Source: Cyclobacteriaceae bacterium
Lineage (GTDB): Bacteria; Bacteroidota; Bacteroidia; Cytophagales; Cyclobacteriaceae
Assembly: GCA_019638355.1 (NCBI GenBank)
Contig: JAHBTY010000001.1
Location: forward strand, 930,001-994,000
Direction of reading: 5' to 3'
DNA length: 64,000 nucleotides
The position numbers and the translations under genes were made by a program. Numbering within the stretch: the first letter of the stretch is position 1; every line of letters starts with the position of its first letter. The notes below the pieces were generated by a model. The model saw nothing but the letters and a program-made list of their open reading frames with translations, searched no databases and was not told the DNA's origin. Shown here piece after piece: positions 52,953 through 61,687 of this stretch.

Positions 52953-55900
52953 AGGAATATTAATTTTTTCTAAATAGATATAAAGACAGGGGAGTACGAT
53001 CAATGTCAACACCGTTGAACTGATTAGCCCCCCGATTACAACAGTAGCCAGCGGCTTCTGTACTTCGGCACCTGCACTGGTAGCCAATGCCATGGGCAAA
53101 AAGCCAAGCGATGCAACAGCGGCAGTCATCAATACCGGGCGAAGACGAATTTGCGTTCCCTTTCTTACGATGTCGTACAAATCAGTAAGCCCTGATTTTT
53201 TCAGGCGATTGAATTCGGCTATCAATACAATACCATTGAGTACGGCCACACCAAACAGGGCGATGAACCCGATACCTGCTGAAATGCTGAAGGGCATTCC
53301 GCGCAATAGCAAAGCGAACACACCTCCAATGGCTGCCATTGGTATTGCCATAAAAATGAGAATGGATTGTTTAAACGAACCGAAGGTGAAAAAAAGTAAC
53401 AGTAAAATCAGTAATAAGGCGACCGGTACAGCAATCGAGAGTCTTGCTTGCGCTTCTTTCAGGTTTTCAAATTGTCCTCCATACGTTGGATAATATCCTG
53501 GAGGAAAATCAATTTGTTTTTCTATTTTTTGCTGAAGTTCCTCTACGATACTGGCTACATCTCGGCCGCGCACGTTGAAGCCTATAATGATTCTACGCTT
53601 AGCATCTTCACGTTGTATTTGGTTCGGGCCAAGTTTGAATTCAACCTTAGCAACCTGATCAAGCGGAACCTGGTTTCCGGTTGGCGTTGTAATAAACAGG
53701 TTCTGTACGTCTTCGATGCCCTGGCGATTTTCTTTTGTTAACCTGACTACAAGATCAAAACGTTTTTCTCCTTCATACACAACACCCGCACTTTGTCCAG
53801 CAAAGGCGGTGCTGATCGCCTGATTAATGGTTTCAATATCCAGTCCAAATCGGGCTACTTCATCACGGTCAATATGCACAACTATTTGAGGCAGGCCCGT
53901 AACTTCTTCCACGTATAAGTCACGCGCACCTTCAACACCGGAGGCAATGCCTGCTACTTGTTTTGATAAACCGGTCAATACATCGAGATCCTCACCAAAT
54001 ATTTTTACAGCAACATCCTGCCGTACACCGGAGATCAATTCGTTGAAACGCATTTGTATGGGTTGCTGAAATCCAAATGTTACTCCTGGTATTGCTTCCA
54101 ATGCTTCGCCCATCTTTTCTGCAAGTTCCTCGCGGTTATCAGCCTTTTTCCATTCGCCTTTATCTTTCAGAATCACCATTAAATCACATGCTTCAATGGG
54201 CATGGGGTCGGTAGGGATTTCACCTGCACCGATTTTACTTACTACTTCTTTTACTTCGTCTGGAAAATCACGAATGAGTATTTCTCCGGCCTTTAAAGAA
54301 GCATCAATTGTATGCGTAAGACTACTGCCGGTAAGCACACGGGTTTCCACAGCAAAGTCGCCCTCCTCCAGTGTGGGAATAAATTCACCACCCATGGTTA
54401 AGAACAGGAATAAACTACCAATGAAAAGAGCAATCGCGATCATAACCACCAGCATCTTTCTTTTCAATGCTCCATTGATGATGGGCAGATACAGACGCTG
54501 AAAGAAGTCCATCATCTTGTCAGAAAAATTACGCTTATGTTGTGGGTTCTTGCTCAGGAAGAGTGCCGACATCATGGGCACATAGGTCAATGAGAGGATG
54601 AAAGCACCAAGTATGGCAAAACTTACAGTCTGCGCCATAGGCTTGAACATTTTTCCTTCAATGCCTACAAGCGCAAGTATCGGTAAGTAAACAATCAGGA
54701 TAATGATTTCACCAAACGCTGCCGAGTTTCTAATTTTCGATGCAGATTCATACACTTCAATATCCATTTCCCCTTGCGTCATTCTGCGTGAAATACTTCT
54801 GATACCGAGGTGGTGCATCGTTGCTTCTACTATAATTACTGCACCGTCCACAATCAAACCAAAGTCAATGGCTCCGAGGCTCATTAAATTTCCGGAAACG
54901 CCAAATACATGCATGAGCGAAACGGCAAACAACATGGCGAGTGGAATTACCGAGGCCACAATTAACCCGGCTCTCAGGTTGCCAAGAAAAAGTACTAACA
55001 CCACAATCACAATCAACGCACCTTCTATCAGGTTTTTCTCCACCGTTCCAATAGCGCGATTCACCAAATTGCTGCGATCGAGAAATGGTTCAATGACCAC
55101 ACCTTCGGGCAGAGTCTTTTTGATTTGCTCCATGCGTTCTTTTACCCGCTCAACAACAGCATTGGAGTTTTCACCTTTCAACATTAAAACAAGCGCACCC
55201 ACCACTTCACCCTCGTTGTTGTAGGTCATGGCACCATACCGGTTTGCGGCTCCAAAGCGTACCTCCGCCACATTGCGAATTAGTATAGGAACACCAGCGG
55301 ATGTGTTCTTCACTACAATCTTTCCGATGTCATCAATGGAACTGATTAAACCTTCGCTACGGATAAACCAGGCATTTGGCTTTTTGTCGATATACGCTCC
55401 ACCTGTGTTTTGATTGTTCCTTTCAAGCGCTGTGAAAACATCTGTAATACTCAGGTTATAACTTCTTAGTTTATCGGGATCTAAGGCGACTTCATATTGT
55501 TTCAGAAAACCACCAAAGCTGCTAACGTCCGCCACACCCGGTGTACCGAGCAACTGTCTTCTCACAATCCAGTCCTGAATGGTTCGCAGTTCGGCAGCAT
55601 CGTACTTTTCCTCGTATCCCTTTTCCGGGCGAATGAGGTATTGATAGATTTCACCAAGACCAGTAGTGATAGGAGCCATCTCCGGATTTCCGATTCCAGC
55701 GGGTATCTGATTTCGGGCTTCTGCCAGGCGTTCATTTACCTGCTGCCTTGCCCAAAACACATCGATGTTATCATGAAAAACAATGGTGACTACGGAGAGA
55801 CCGAAACGTGATATACTCCGGATTTCTTTTATCTCCGGTATAGTAGCCATCGTTTGCTCCACGGGAAAACTAATGAGCCGCTCCACCTCCTGTCCGGCCA

Positions 55901-56066
55901 GTGAGGGACTCAGCGTGATGACCTGTACCTGATTGTTGGTAATATCAGGTACAGCATCAATGGGCAACTGCGTGAGCGAGTAAGTTCCCCACGCGGCCAA
56001 TGCCAGCGTGAACAAACCGATCACCAGTTTATGCTTTATTGAGTATTGAATGATCTTGTCTAACAT
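52368..56066 (-). CDS. czcA: CzcA-type RND pump fused in frame to a secreted-type C-terminal domain
   Basis: From ATG 56066 (the frame reads on to 56207 but MLDKIIQYSIKHK is the normal pump start) the product has 1,232 residues. The first 1,038 form a complete RND pump of the heavy-metal class; TM4 carries DFGLIVDGAVIIVE, the signature of Zn/Co/Cd exporters. The pump ends at a usual C-terminus (LYIYLEKINIP) and without a stop continues into MKTIRFILIPVLLSVG. That begins a 194-residue segment with its own signal-peptide-like helix, related to 30409-30969 and 44982-45551. Pumps end after TM12 inside the cell; a thirteenth helix would place the domain in the periplasm. Confidence 0.88.
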   Translation of the reverse strand: MLDKIIQYSIKHKLVIGLFTLALAAWGTYSLTQLPIDAVPDITNNQVQVITLSPSLAGQEVERLISFPVEQTMATIPEIKEIRSISRFGLSVVTIVFHDNIDVFWARQQVNERLAEARNQIPAGIGNPEMAPITTGLGEIYQYLIRPEKGYEEKYDAAELRTIQDWIVRRQLLGTPGVADVSSFGGFLKQYEVALDPDKLRSYNLSITDVFTALERNNQNTGGAYIDKKPNAWFIRSEGLISSIDDIGKIVVKNTSAGVPILIRNVAEVRFGAANRYGAMTYNNEGEVVGALVLMLKGENSNAVVERVKERMEQIKKTLPEGVVIEPFLDRSNLVNRAIGTVEKNLIEGALIVIVVLVLFLGNLRAGLIVASVIPLAMLFAVSLMHVFGVSGNLMSLGAIDFGLIVDGAVIIVEATMHHLGIRSISRRMTQGEMDIEVYESASKIRNSAAFGEIIILIVYLPILALVGIEGKMFKPMAQTVSFAILGAFILSLTYVPMMSALFLSKNPQHKRNFSDKMMDFFQRLYLPIINGALKRKMLVVMIAIALFIGSLFLFLTMGGEFIPTLEEGDFAVETRVLTGSSLTHTIDASLKAGEILIRDFPDEVKEVVSKIGAGEIPTDPMPIEACDLMVILKDKGEWKKADNREELAEKMGEALEAIPGVTFGFQQPIQMRFNELISGVRQDVAVKIFGEDLDVLTGLSKQVAGIASGVEGARDLYVEEVTGLPQIVVHIDRDEVARFGLDIETINQAISTAFAGQSAGVVYEGEKRFDLVVRLTKENRQGIEDVQNLFITTPTGNQVPLDQVAKVEFKLGPNQIQREDAKRRIIIGFNVRGRDVASIVEELQQKIEKQIDFPPGYYPTYGGQFENLKEAQARLSIAVPVALLLILLLLFFTFGSFKQSILIFMAIPMAAIGGVFALLLRGMPFSISAGIGFIALFGVAVLNGIVLIAEFNRLKKSGLTDLYDIVRKGTQIRLRPVLMTAAVASLGFLPMALATSAGAEVQKPLATVVIGGLISSTVLTLIVLPCLYIYLEKINIPMKTIRFILIPVLLSVGVATQAQEGIKEVKLYSTHEDFVKNKPFKVIRVNDCKDVVKETPNAKLAIRGIDENLTIKYGTLGGYSIGSERYRAFGEKGFFKSYGYYKVLDDSCLVTYSKRVYHYKSGRGLNYYYSRDLDSPIQHLWMNPIRKDFADKPKFVQNVKDVFKSYYPSLYTSERSSGRVLFNKLYCDSNL

Positions 56067-56074
56067 AATTGGTA

Positions 56075-56200
56075 TTAGAAATGATGAAGTATGATATGCC
56101 GGATTAAGCCAAGTAATCCAAGCCCGATAAGTACGGCCATGACATATCCTAAAATGTCCATTGTCGTTCGGAATAATGAACGAGGTTTTTTCTTGCGCAT
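56075..56200 (-). CDS. 41-residue single-helix membrane peptide
   Basis: A short frame from ATG 56200 gives MRKKKPRSLFRTTMDILG and one transmembrane helix (residues about 15-34), with a HHF end. The stop is eight bases before the CzcA start, so the two are probably translated together. The basic start and single helix fit a small subunit or chaperone peptide of the pump, but this is inference. It is below the usual gene-calling length. Confidence 0.6.
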   Translation of the reverse strand: MRKKKPRSLFRTTMDILGYVMAVLIGLGLLGLIRHIILHHF

Positions 56201-56268
56201 AGCGCAAATTTTAAAATGTAAAAATCAGATTATCCGAATGACAGGAATGTCATTGCATAAGAGAAGTA

Positions 56269-56592
56269 TTAAGCAAGTTTAGGCGGCTGCCAGATATTCG
56301 ATGCATTAACCAATATCGGTTTTTCGAAATAAAGCGTTGTTAATTTGGTGTTATGAACCAGCACCGCAAATGAAATGTCGGCAACTGGATTAAGTTGAAT
56401 GTGCGCTGCACAGCAGGCACAAATGCAGAAGGGAGTGCATTGGTCAACCTCACTATTGGTATGGTCATGATCAGTAACGGAAACGAATGTTATGTTCGCT
56501 TTGCGCTCATCCGTACACGTTTCCTTGTCGTTGCAGGGATAAACCGCCAACGCAAGAACGTACATGGTGAAAAGAAAGCGTATCACTCTCAT
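56269..56592 (-). CDS. DUF6660-like small secreted protein
   Basis: The 107-residue product has a signal peptide, then ACPCNDKE-like start (YPCNDKETCTD), His residues (TDHDHTNS), a cysteine cluster CTPFCICACCAAH and the final IWQPPKLA. This is what I know as DUF6660, a Bacteroidota family often beside CusA/CzcA genes. The Cys/His-rich middle part suggests metal binding. It is 68 bases upstream of the 41-residue peptide gene. Confidence 0.7.
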   Translation of the reverse strand: MRVIRFLFTMYVLALAVYPCNDKETCTDERKANITFVSVTDHDHTNSEVDQCTPFCICACCAAHIQLNPVADISFAVLVHNTKLTTLYFEKPILVNASNIWQPPKLA

Positions 56593-56646
56593 GGCGCAAA
56601 ATTAAACAAAAAAAACATGTAATTGGGTTGCAGGATGACCTTATAG

Positions 56647-57870
56647 TTAAAAATAGCTCGAAAAACCAAACTGAAACCCTGCTGTTTTCGAAGCAGGATT
56701 TCCCAAAATGTCGGTCTGCCAGTTATAACGGTAGTTTAAGCGAATAACGGTCTGTGCATTTGGCCGCCAGCTAATTCCGGGAACAACAGATACAATGTCC
56801 TCATGAATATTATCACCTGTTTCTAAAAATTTACCCAGGTTCCAGTCTACATATTCAAACCGGCAAATAGCATTTACCACCGAACGTTCAAAACCAAGTA
56901 TGCTTTTTCTGAATACGGGCTGAACCACATCAAAGAAACCTCCCCATTGTTTATCGCCATATTGCTGACTATAACTGGAAGGAACATCTACACGTGTGTA
57001 TGTCCACTCGGTAGTCAAGTAAGTGCCGGTCAGTAAAACGGTGTTAAAATCAATTGCCCAAGTGCGATGTTTCCGCTTTTCATCCAGCACCAATCCATCT
57101 TCCTGAAACTTGTTATAGACTCCACCCATGTAAGACAAACCCAGTTCACCAATACGCTTATTGCGTATAGCCACTTTTGCCGTTAGCAACGGCACTCCGT
57201 TAAAACTTTCTTCAAAACGATCCTTATTTAATTTGGATGCGGGAAGGAAAGTTTTGTTCTCGTTGTTGCTTATGATCTGATCATCGAACCCGTTGGTAAG
57301 GTAGGTTTCATACGCATACACCCAATTGTTTTTATATAGTTTGCCATACAAACCGAAGCCTACATTGCTCCATGTGGCAGGTAGTAGTTGAGTGGCTGAA
57401 ATGGGTCGGTCAATAAATTCCCACTTAGGCCCATCGTGGTTTTGATTGAACGCGCCAATCGGATTCATCACAATACCTCCTCTGAAATTCAGCAGTGGGT
57501 GAAATTCAAAATCAACAGAAGCAAATTCAATATTGATTTCCTTTGTGCCGTCTTCAAACTCTAACTCCGACAGAAATTTTATTCGCCTTGAAATGCTTGA
57601 CGCGACAAATAATGTAAGTCGTCTCATTTGAAACTGATGTCCTTCACTGACACCATCGGTGCCCAGATGTTGCCAATTAGCTTCTACATAGCCACCAACG
57701 GCAACCGGTAGTTTACTTACAGACAGAAAGGGTCGGTTATAAACCGCATCCATATTAAGTAGCAGTTTGGAGGTGTCCTGCTGTGTTCTTTTGAACAACG
57801 TGGAATCTACTTGCGCAGTCACATTTAAGCACATCACTACAGCAACTATTATCAGTAAACTTATTTTCAT
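56647..57870 (-). CDS. Outer-membrane porin (OprP/O-like)
   Basis: The 407-residue protein has a signal peptide (CLNVTAQ) and a beta-barrel pattern ending FQFGFSSYF, an outer-membrane terminal Phe. The early segment (YVEANWQHLGTDG and FQMRRLTLFVASSISRRIKF) is typical of phosphate-selective-type porins. It overlaps the Rieske gene by four bases, so its transport role and the redox genes go together. Confidence 0.75.
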   Translation of the reverse strand: MKISLLIIVAVVMCLNVTAQVDSTLFKRTQQDTSKLLLNMDAVYNRPFLSVSKLPVAVGGYVEANWQHLGTDGVSEGHQFQMRRLTLFVASSISRRIKFLSELEFEDGTKEINIEFASVDFEFHPLLNFRGGIVMNPIGAFNQNHDGPKWEFIDRPISATQLLPATWSNVGFGLYGKLYKNNWVYAYETYLTNGFDDQIISNNENKTFLPASKLNKDRFEESFNGVPLLTAKVAIRNKRIGELGLSYMGGVYNKFQEDGLVLDEKRKHRTWAIDFNTVLLTGTYLTTEWTYTRVDVPSSYSQQYGDKQWGGFFDVVQPVFRKSILGFERSVVNAICRFEYVDWNLGKFLETGDNIHEDIVSVVPGISWRPNAQTVIRLNYRYNWQTDILGNPASKTAGFQFGFSSYF

Positions 57871-58313
57871 GATTGTCGCAAGTCTATCGTGATGGTATCG
57901 GTTTGTACGATCACGGGAAATGAACGAAGATTTTTTTCCGCTGGCCCATTGCTCACTGCGCCTTTATTTGTGAATTCACTTCCATGACTCGGGCATTGGA
58001 GTGCATCACCGGATGCTTGTAGTTCTGCGCCCTGATGGGTGCATTTCATCCAAAGAGCACTGTATTCGGTATCAGAAAATCGGTACACGTAAATTGGAAA
58101 TTCTAATTTGTCATTTTGCGCGATGATATATTGACGGGTGCGGATCTGTTCTTTTTTTTGATATGTGAACTCCGACTTCGACACGCTGATGCCTGTTGCA
58201 TCTAGGACACCGCTTGCATAATGTGTTGCCTGGCAACCGGAGATTAGAAATGGAACCAACCCGCCACTGACACAGGTAATACAAGTTTGTCTTATAAATG
58301 CGCGTCTCTTCAT
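57867..58313 (-). CDS. Rieske [2Fe-2S] lipoprotein
   Basis: The 148-residue product starts MKRRAFIRQTCITC, a twin-arginine-type leader, and has the lipobox LISGC (Cys 27). The Rieske site is complete: CTH (Cys 91, His 93) and CPSH (Cys 107, His 110). There is no further domain. Such a protein would accept or pass on electrons at the outer face of the inner membrane. It lies two bases from the di-heme gene and overlaps the porin gene. Confidence 0.88.
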   Translation of the reverse strand: MKRRAFIRQTCITCVSGGLVPFLISGCQATHYASGVLDATGISVSKSEFTYQKKEQIRTRQYIIAQNDKLEFPIYVYRFSDTEYSALWMKCTHQGAELQASGDALQCPSHGSEFTNKGAVSNGPAEKNLRSFPVIVQTDTITIDLRQS

Positions 58314-58315
58314 AT

Positions 58316-59494
58316 CTATAAGCTCTCCAAAAATCTAATGAGTTTCGTTTTCTCCTCATTTGTTAACGCCTCGTAGTTACTGCGAGACTGAATGCCCTCG
58401 CCTCCGTGAAGAAGTATGGCTTCTTCAATGCTTCTGGCTCTTCCATCGTGTAGTAAAAAATACTGTCCTCCCTGCGACTTCTTTGAAAGACCTACACCCC
58501 AAAGTGGTGGCGTACGCCATTCATAGGTTTTTGCCGAGCCTTCGGTGTATCCATCGTCAAGTGAAGAGCCCATGTCGTGCAATAAAAAATCACTGTAGGG
58601 ATAAAAGGCTTTATTGGCAATGGCTGCAATCGATGAATTACCTGTTTTCATTTCAGGGCGATGACATTTTGAGCAACCAATTGTGGTAAACAATTGCTTT
58701 CCTTCAATTGAATTGCTTTCAGGTCGTGGTTCGGGTGCCTTAAGTGCCTTCAAATAGAAAACCACATCGTTAATGGTTTGATTGGAAACTTCCGGATCAA
58801 ACACCAATCCCGAATGCGTGTCAACGGGTTCGAAACTGGATGTAATTCCAATGTCTTGATTATAAGCTGTGGCTGTTTGTTGAAGCAGATCGTAAGTGGC
58901 TGCTTTTTTACCGAAACGACCAATATACCTACCGTTTTGGGTTACACTGTTTGGTCGTTCCTTTACATATTGTTTCAGGCTAATCCAGTTCGGTACCCCG
59001 CTGATGCCGTCTCCATCATTATCATCAGGGTCAGCCCAGGCTAAAATTTCAGCATCGCTGACAGCGTCTATAAATCCGAGACCGGTATTGGCTGGAGGGG
59101 TAAAGCGGGAGAGTGTTGCATTTTGGGGAATCACTTCCGGTGTAAAACCGGGAATTGCCCTGTGTTGAAGTTGAGGGCCACCGACATTTAGGTATTGATT
59201 CCCATTTTCATCGGTTTGGCCGAAGCGCGTAAGTGTGGTAAAAGGATGACCTTTGCCATCACCCGGATGACAACTGCCACAGGACGTGGCGACAAACAAA
59301 GGCCCAAGGCCATTTGCAGATGTAAATACTTCATCATTAAAAGCCACATCACCCCGGAGAAATTGGAGATTCTCGGCTTCCGATAGCCCGGATACAGGAC
59401 CATCCAACAACTCATATGCTTGAGGTGCCTTGGGTTGGAATTCCTCACAAGCTGCCAGGATGATCAATCCCGCGAATATTGTTTTTCGGTTCAT
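58316..59494 (-). CDS. Di-heme DUF1111-type oxidoreductase lipoprotein
   Basis: The 392-residue protein has a lipobox (LAAC, Cys 16) and two haem c sites, CGSCH (72-76) and CSKCH (274-278). The segments GLGPLFVATSCGSC and later LLHDGRARSIEEAILLHGGE are those of the DUF1111 (thiol oxidoreductase-like, di-heme peroxidase-like) family. With the Rieske lipoprotein next to it, it may form a periplasmic redox pair. It is the first gene of the operon that diverges from the DtxR-type regulator. Confidence 0.88.
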   Translation of the reverse strand: MNRKTIFAGLIILAACEEFQPKAPQAYELLDGPVSGLSEAENLQFLRGDVAFNDEVFTSANGLGPLFVATSCGSCHPGDGKGHPFTTLTRFGQTDENGNQYLNVGGPQLQHRAIPGFTPEVIPQNATLSRFTPPANTGLGFIDAVSDAEILAWADPDDNDGDGISGVPNWISLKQYVKERPNSVTQNGRYIGRFGKKAATYDLLQQTATAYNQDIGITSSFEPVDTHSGLVFDPEVSNQTINDVVFYLKALKAPEPRPESNSIEGKQLFTTIGCSKCHRPEMKTGNSSIAAIANKAFYPYSDFLLHDMGSSLDDGYTEGSAKTYEWRTPPLWGVGLSKKSQGGQYFLLHDGRARSIEEAILLHGGEGIQSRSNYEALTNEEKTKLIRFLESL

Positions 59495-59520
59495 GCGTCT
59501 AAAAGTACGATTAGTTTAAA

Positions 59521-59548
59521 TAAAATGTTAGATGCCTCTAATATTTTA
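59521..59548. promoter_or_regulatory. 28-base operator palindrome for the DtxR/MntR-type regulator
   Basis: The 12-base arms (TAAAATGTTAGA and TCTAATATTTTA) are inverted repeats at 11 of 12 positions around TGCC. The core TTAGA-n4-TCTAA resembles DtxR-type sites. It lies in the 102-base gap between the regulator gene and the di-heme gene and is the only long palindrome there. Control of both directions is inference. Confidence 0.65.
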
Positions 59549-59596
59549 ATTTCACGATATTAACAAAAAAGCCATATTTTTATCTGAAAAGCGTAA

Positions 59597-60265
59597 ATGG
59601 GATCCCTAACGGAAGAAAATTATATCAAGTCGATTTATGCACTTTCAGAGGCAACAGGAGAAGTCTACGTATCCGAATTGGCCAAAAAACTGGATGTAAA
59701 GCTTCCCAGCGTAAATAGCATGGTGAAACGCCTGGCGACCAAGAAGTTGGTGGCTTATGCTCCTTACAAGGGTATTAAACTGACCGAAAAAGGAAAAAAA
59801 GAAGCTTTGGCAATTATTCGAAAACACCGCCTGGCGGAATTGTTTTTAGTAAAGGTGATGGGCCTTGGATGGGAAGAAGTGCATGACATCGCTGAACAGT
59901 TGGAGCACGTGAACTCATCACGCTTTTACGAACGCATTGATGAATTACTGAACAGCCCAAAGTTCGACCCTCATGGAGAGCCAATCCCGGACAGCAATGG
60001 AAAAATTCATACGCAAAAACGCACTTCCCTGATTGACCTCGCGGAAGGATTAACCGCCACCATTACTGCAGTTACAGAAGATGAAAAATCATTCCTCGAC
60101 CACTTGAACGCAAAGGGATTACAAATTGGAGATGCTGTGACCATTAAGAAAAGGGAACTGTTCGATGGTTCCATTACCCTGCAGCACAAGTCGAAAAAAG
60201 AAATACTGTTGACACATCAGGTGGCGGAAAGGATTTGGGTGGAGATGACGGTTACCCGATCATGA
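59597..60265 (+). CDS. DtxR/MntR-family metalloregulator
   Basis: The 222-residue protein has an N-terminal winged HTH (SELAKKLDVKLPSVNSMVKR), the dimerisation domain with metal ligands His 77, Glu 81, Glu 100, Glu 103 and His 104 (AEQLEHV), and an SH3-like C-terminal domain (LQIGDAVTIKKRELFDG). The Glu-x-x-Glu-His pattern is that of MntR-like members, not the Cys of DtxR/IdeR, so Mn or another non-iron metal is more likely. It diverges from the eleven-gene efflux operon with a palindrome between. Confidence 0.88.
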   Translation: MGSLTEENYIKSIYALSEATGEVYVSELAKKLDVKLPSVNSMVKRLATKKLVAYAPYKGIKLTEKGKKEALAIIRKHRLAELFLVKVMGLGWEEVHDIAEQLEHVNSSRFYERIDELLNSPKFDPHGEPIPDSNGKIHTQKRTSLIDLAEGLTATITAVTEDEKSFLDHLNAKGLQIGDAVTIKKRELFDGSITLQHKSKKEILLTHQVAERIWVEMTVTRS

Positions 60266-60315
60266 TACAACCCATGAGTCCGGCCAGTCTTGCAGTTTTA
60301 TTGTATGAATTCATG

Positions 60316-60831
60316 CTACATCTTTTTGATCATGATGTAATCCAATACGGCATATCCATTTCCCAGGTCAGTCACTTCCTCACCGATGGAATGAAATCCG
60401 AGATGGTTATAAAATCGAATAGCGTTCTGATTTTTAATAAATACTTTCAACGTCAGCATATCATGTCCTGTTTTTATAGCAAATGCTGTCAAATAATCCA
60501 GGAATGCTTTACCCATTCCTTTTCCTTGAAATGAAGGCAATATGTATAGTTTATGAATCATAAGGTTGGCAGGAGCATTATATTGTTTTTCGACAGACGC
60601 GAACCCAAGTGGTTCTCCAGCGTGATAGCCAATAATAAATTGATGTTCTCGATCCATCTGTTGCTTGATTGATTCTTCACTGTATGTCAAATCAAGCATA
60701 TACTCAAGCTGCCCGGCAGACAATAATTGTCCATAAGTAACAGGCCATGTTGTGTGTGCTATGGATTGGATGATTCTCCAATCCTTTGATGAAGATTGTC
60801 TGAACTCTATATTTAATTGATTAGGGCACAT
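60316..60831 (-). CDS. GNAT-family N-acetyltransferase
   Basis: From ATG 60831 the 171-residue protein shows the GNAT fold with the acetyl-CoA loop QGKGMG after LYILPSF, then KVFIKNQNAIRFYNHLGFH, typical of the C-terminal half. The frame can be read to 60870, but that would run into the TPR gene. Substrate unknown. It converges with the regulator gene, with 50 bases between. Confidence 0.85.
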   Translation of the reverse strand: MCPNQLNIEFRQSSSKDWRIIQSIAHTTWPVTYGQLLSAGQLEYMLDLTYSEESIKQQMDREHQFIIGYHAGEPLGFASVEKQYNAPANLMIHKLYILPSFQGKGMGKAFLDYLTAFAIKTGHDMLTLKVFIKNQNAIRFYNHLGFHSIGEEVTDLGNGYAVLDYIMIKKM

Positions 60832-60835
60832 TTTT

Positions 60836-61627
60836 TTATTTTGAAACCCTCTCCAATCCTTTTTGAGCACCTTCCAGTTTACTATCCAACTTCAACGCTG
60901 CTTCATAGTATCGCTTTGCCTCAACTTTATTTCCTTGCTTTTCTTTGATCTGACCTAATCGCATATTGGCGCCTGCATGTGAGGGCTCTTCTTTAGTGGG
61001 TGTATGTTTCAAATAACTCAAGAGAAACGCCTCACCTCGCTCCATATTTATACCCGTGAGGGCAGTAATTTTTCCGTACCAATATTGATGCAGAAAATTC
61101 TCAGGAGTGTTTTTAATTGACTCTTCCAGTAAAGGCAGTACTTCTTTTGCCACAGCTTTCGCCTTGCTCTCACCACCTCCCATAAATTCAGGAGCCACGA
61201 TGTATGAATCCACCAGGGAAACACGTGCATTAATAATTTTGGGATTCAACTGGGCAGCTTTCTCCCAGGCTCTTAGGGCTTTAGGGCCAACAGACATCTG
61301 AGTGAAAATACTTGACTCACTTCCAACTCCTGAATAGGCATCTCCTAACCAATTAAAGTATTCACCATTTGCAGGACTCTTTTCTGTCGCTACTTTAAAA
61401 TAATCGACTGCATCATCATATTCTCTTTTATCATATGCAATTCTACCCAGATAATACTGAGCAGAAGCATAATCACCTGAAGTATTTTCAATTGCTTTAA
61501 ATGACTTAACAGCATCGTCCAGATTTTTAGATTGGTATAGGGTTATACCTTTTTGAATATTACTTTGCCCTTGTGTTAAAATGGAAACAAATAATGAACA
61601 GATTAGCAGGTAGAATGATGGTTTCAT
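60836..61627 (-). CDS. Secreted TPR-repeat protein
   Basis: A signal peptide (ICSLFVSILTQG) is followed by about five tetratricopeptide repeats over 240 residues (DDAVKSFKAIENTSGDYA, YDDAVDYFKVATEKSPAN, KVEAKRYYEAALKLDSK). TPR domains bind protein partners; here it should act in the periplasm. It ends four bases before the GNAT start. Confidence 0.8.
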   Translation of the reverse strand: MKPSFYLLICSLFVSILTQGQSNIQKGITLYQSKNLDDAVKSFKAIENTSGDYASAQYYLGRIAYDKREYDDAVDYFKVATEKSPANGEYFNWLGDAYSGVGSESSIFTQMSVGPKALRAWEKAAQLNPKIINARVSLVDSYIVAPEFMGGGESKAKAVAKEVLPLLEESIKNTPENFLHQYWYGKITALTGINMERGEAFLLSYLKHTPTKEEPSHAGANMRLGQIKEKQGNKVEAKRYYEAALKLDSKLEGAQKGLERVSK

Positions 61628-61687
61628 AAAAATGTTAAAGTAAATAATTAAATGTCTATAGTGTTGAAAAGCTCCGGAGACGTAATG

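Noticed and set aside
52702-52977. 91-residue plus-strand frame opposite the CzcA junction
   Set aside because: It is antisense to the fused region, and its composition follows from the codons of the minus-strand frame.
54703-55224. 173-residue plus-strand frame opposite CzcA
   Set aside because: It is a shadow of the strongly conserved pump frame with low-complexity Ile/Ser/Thr/Pro composition.
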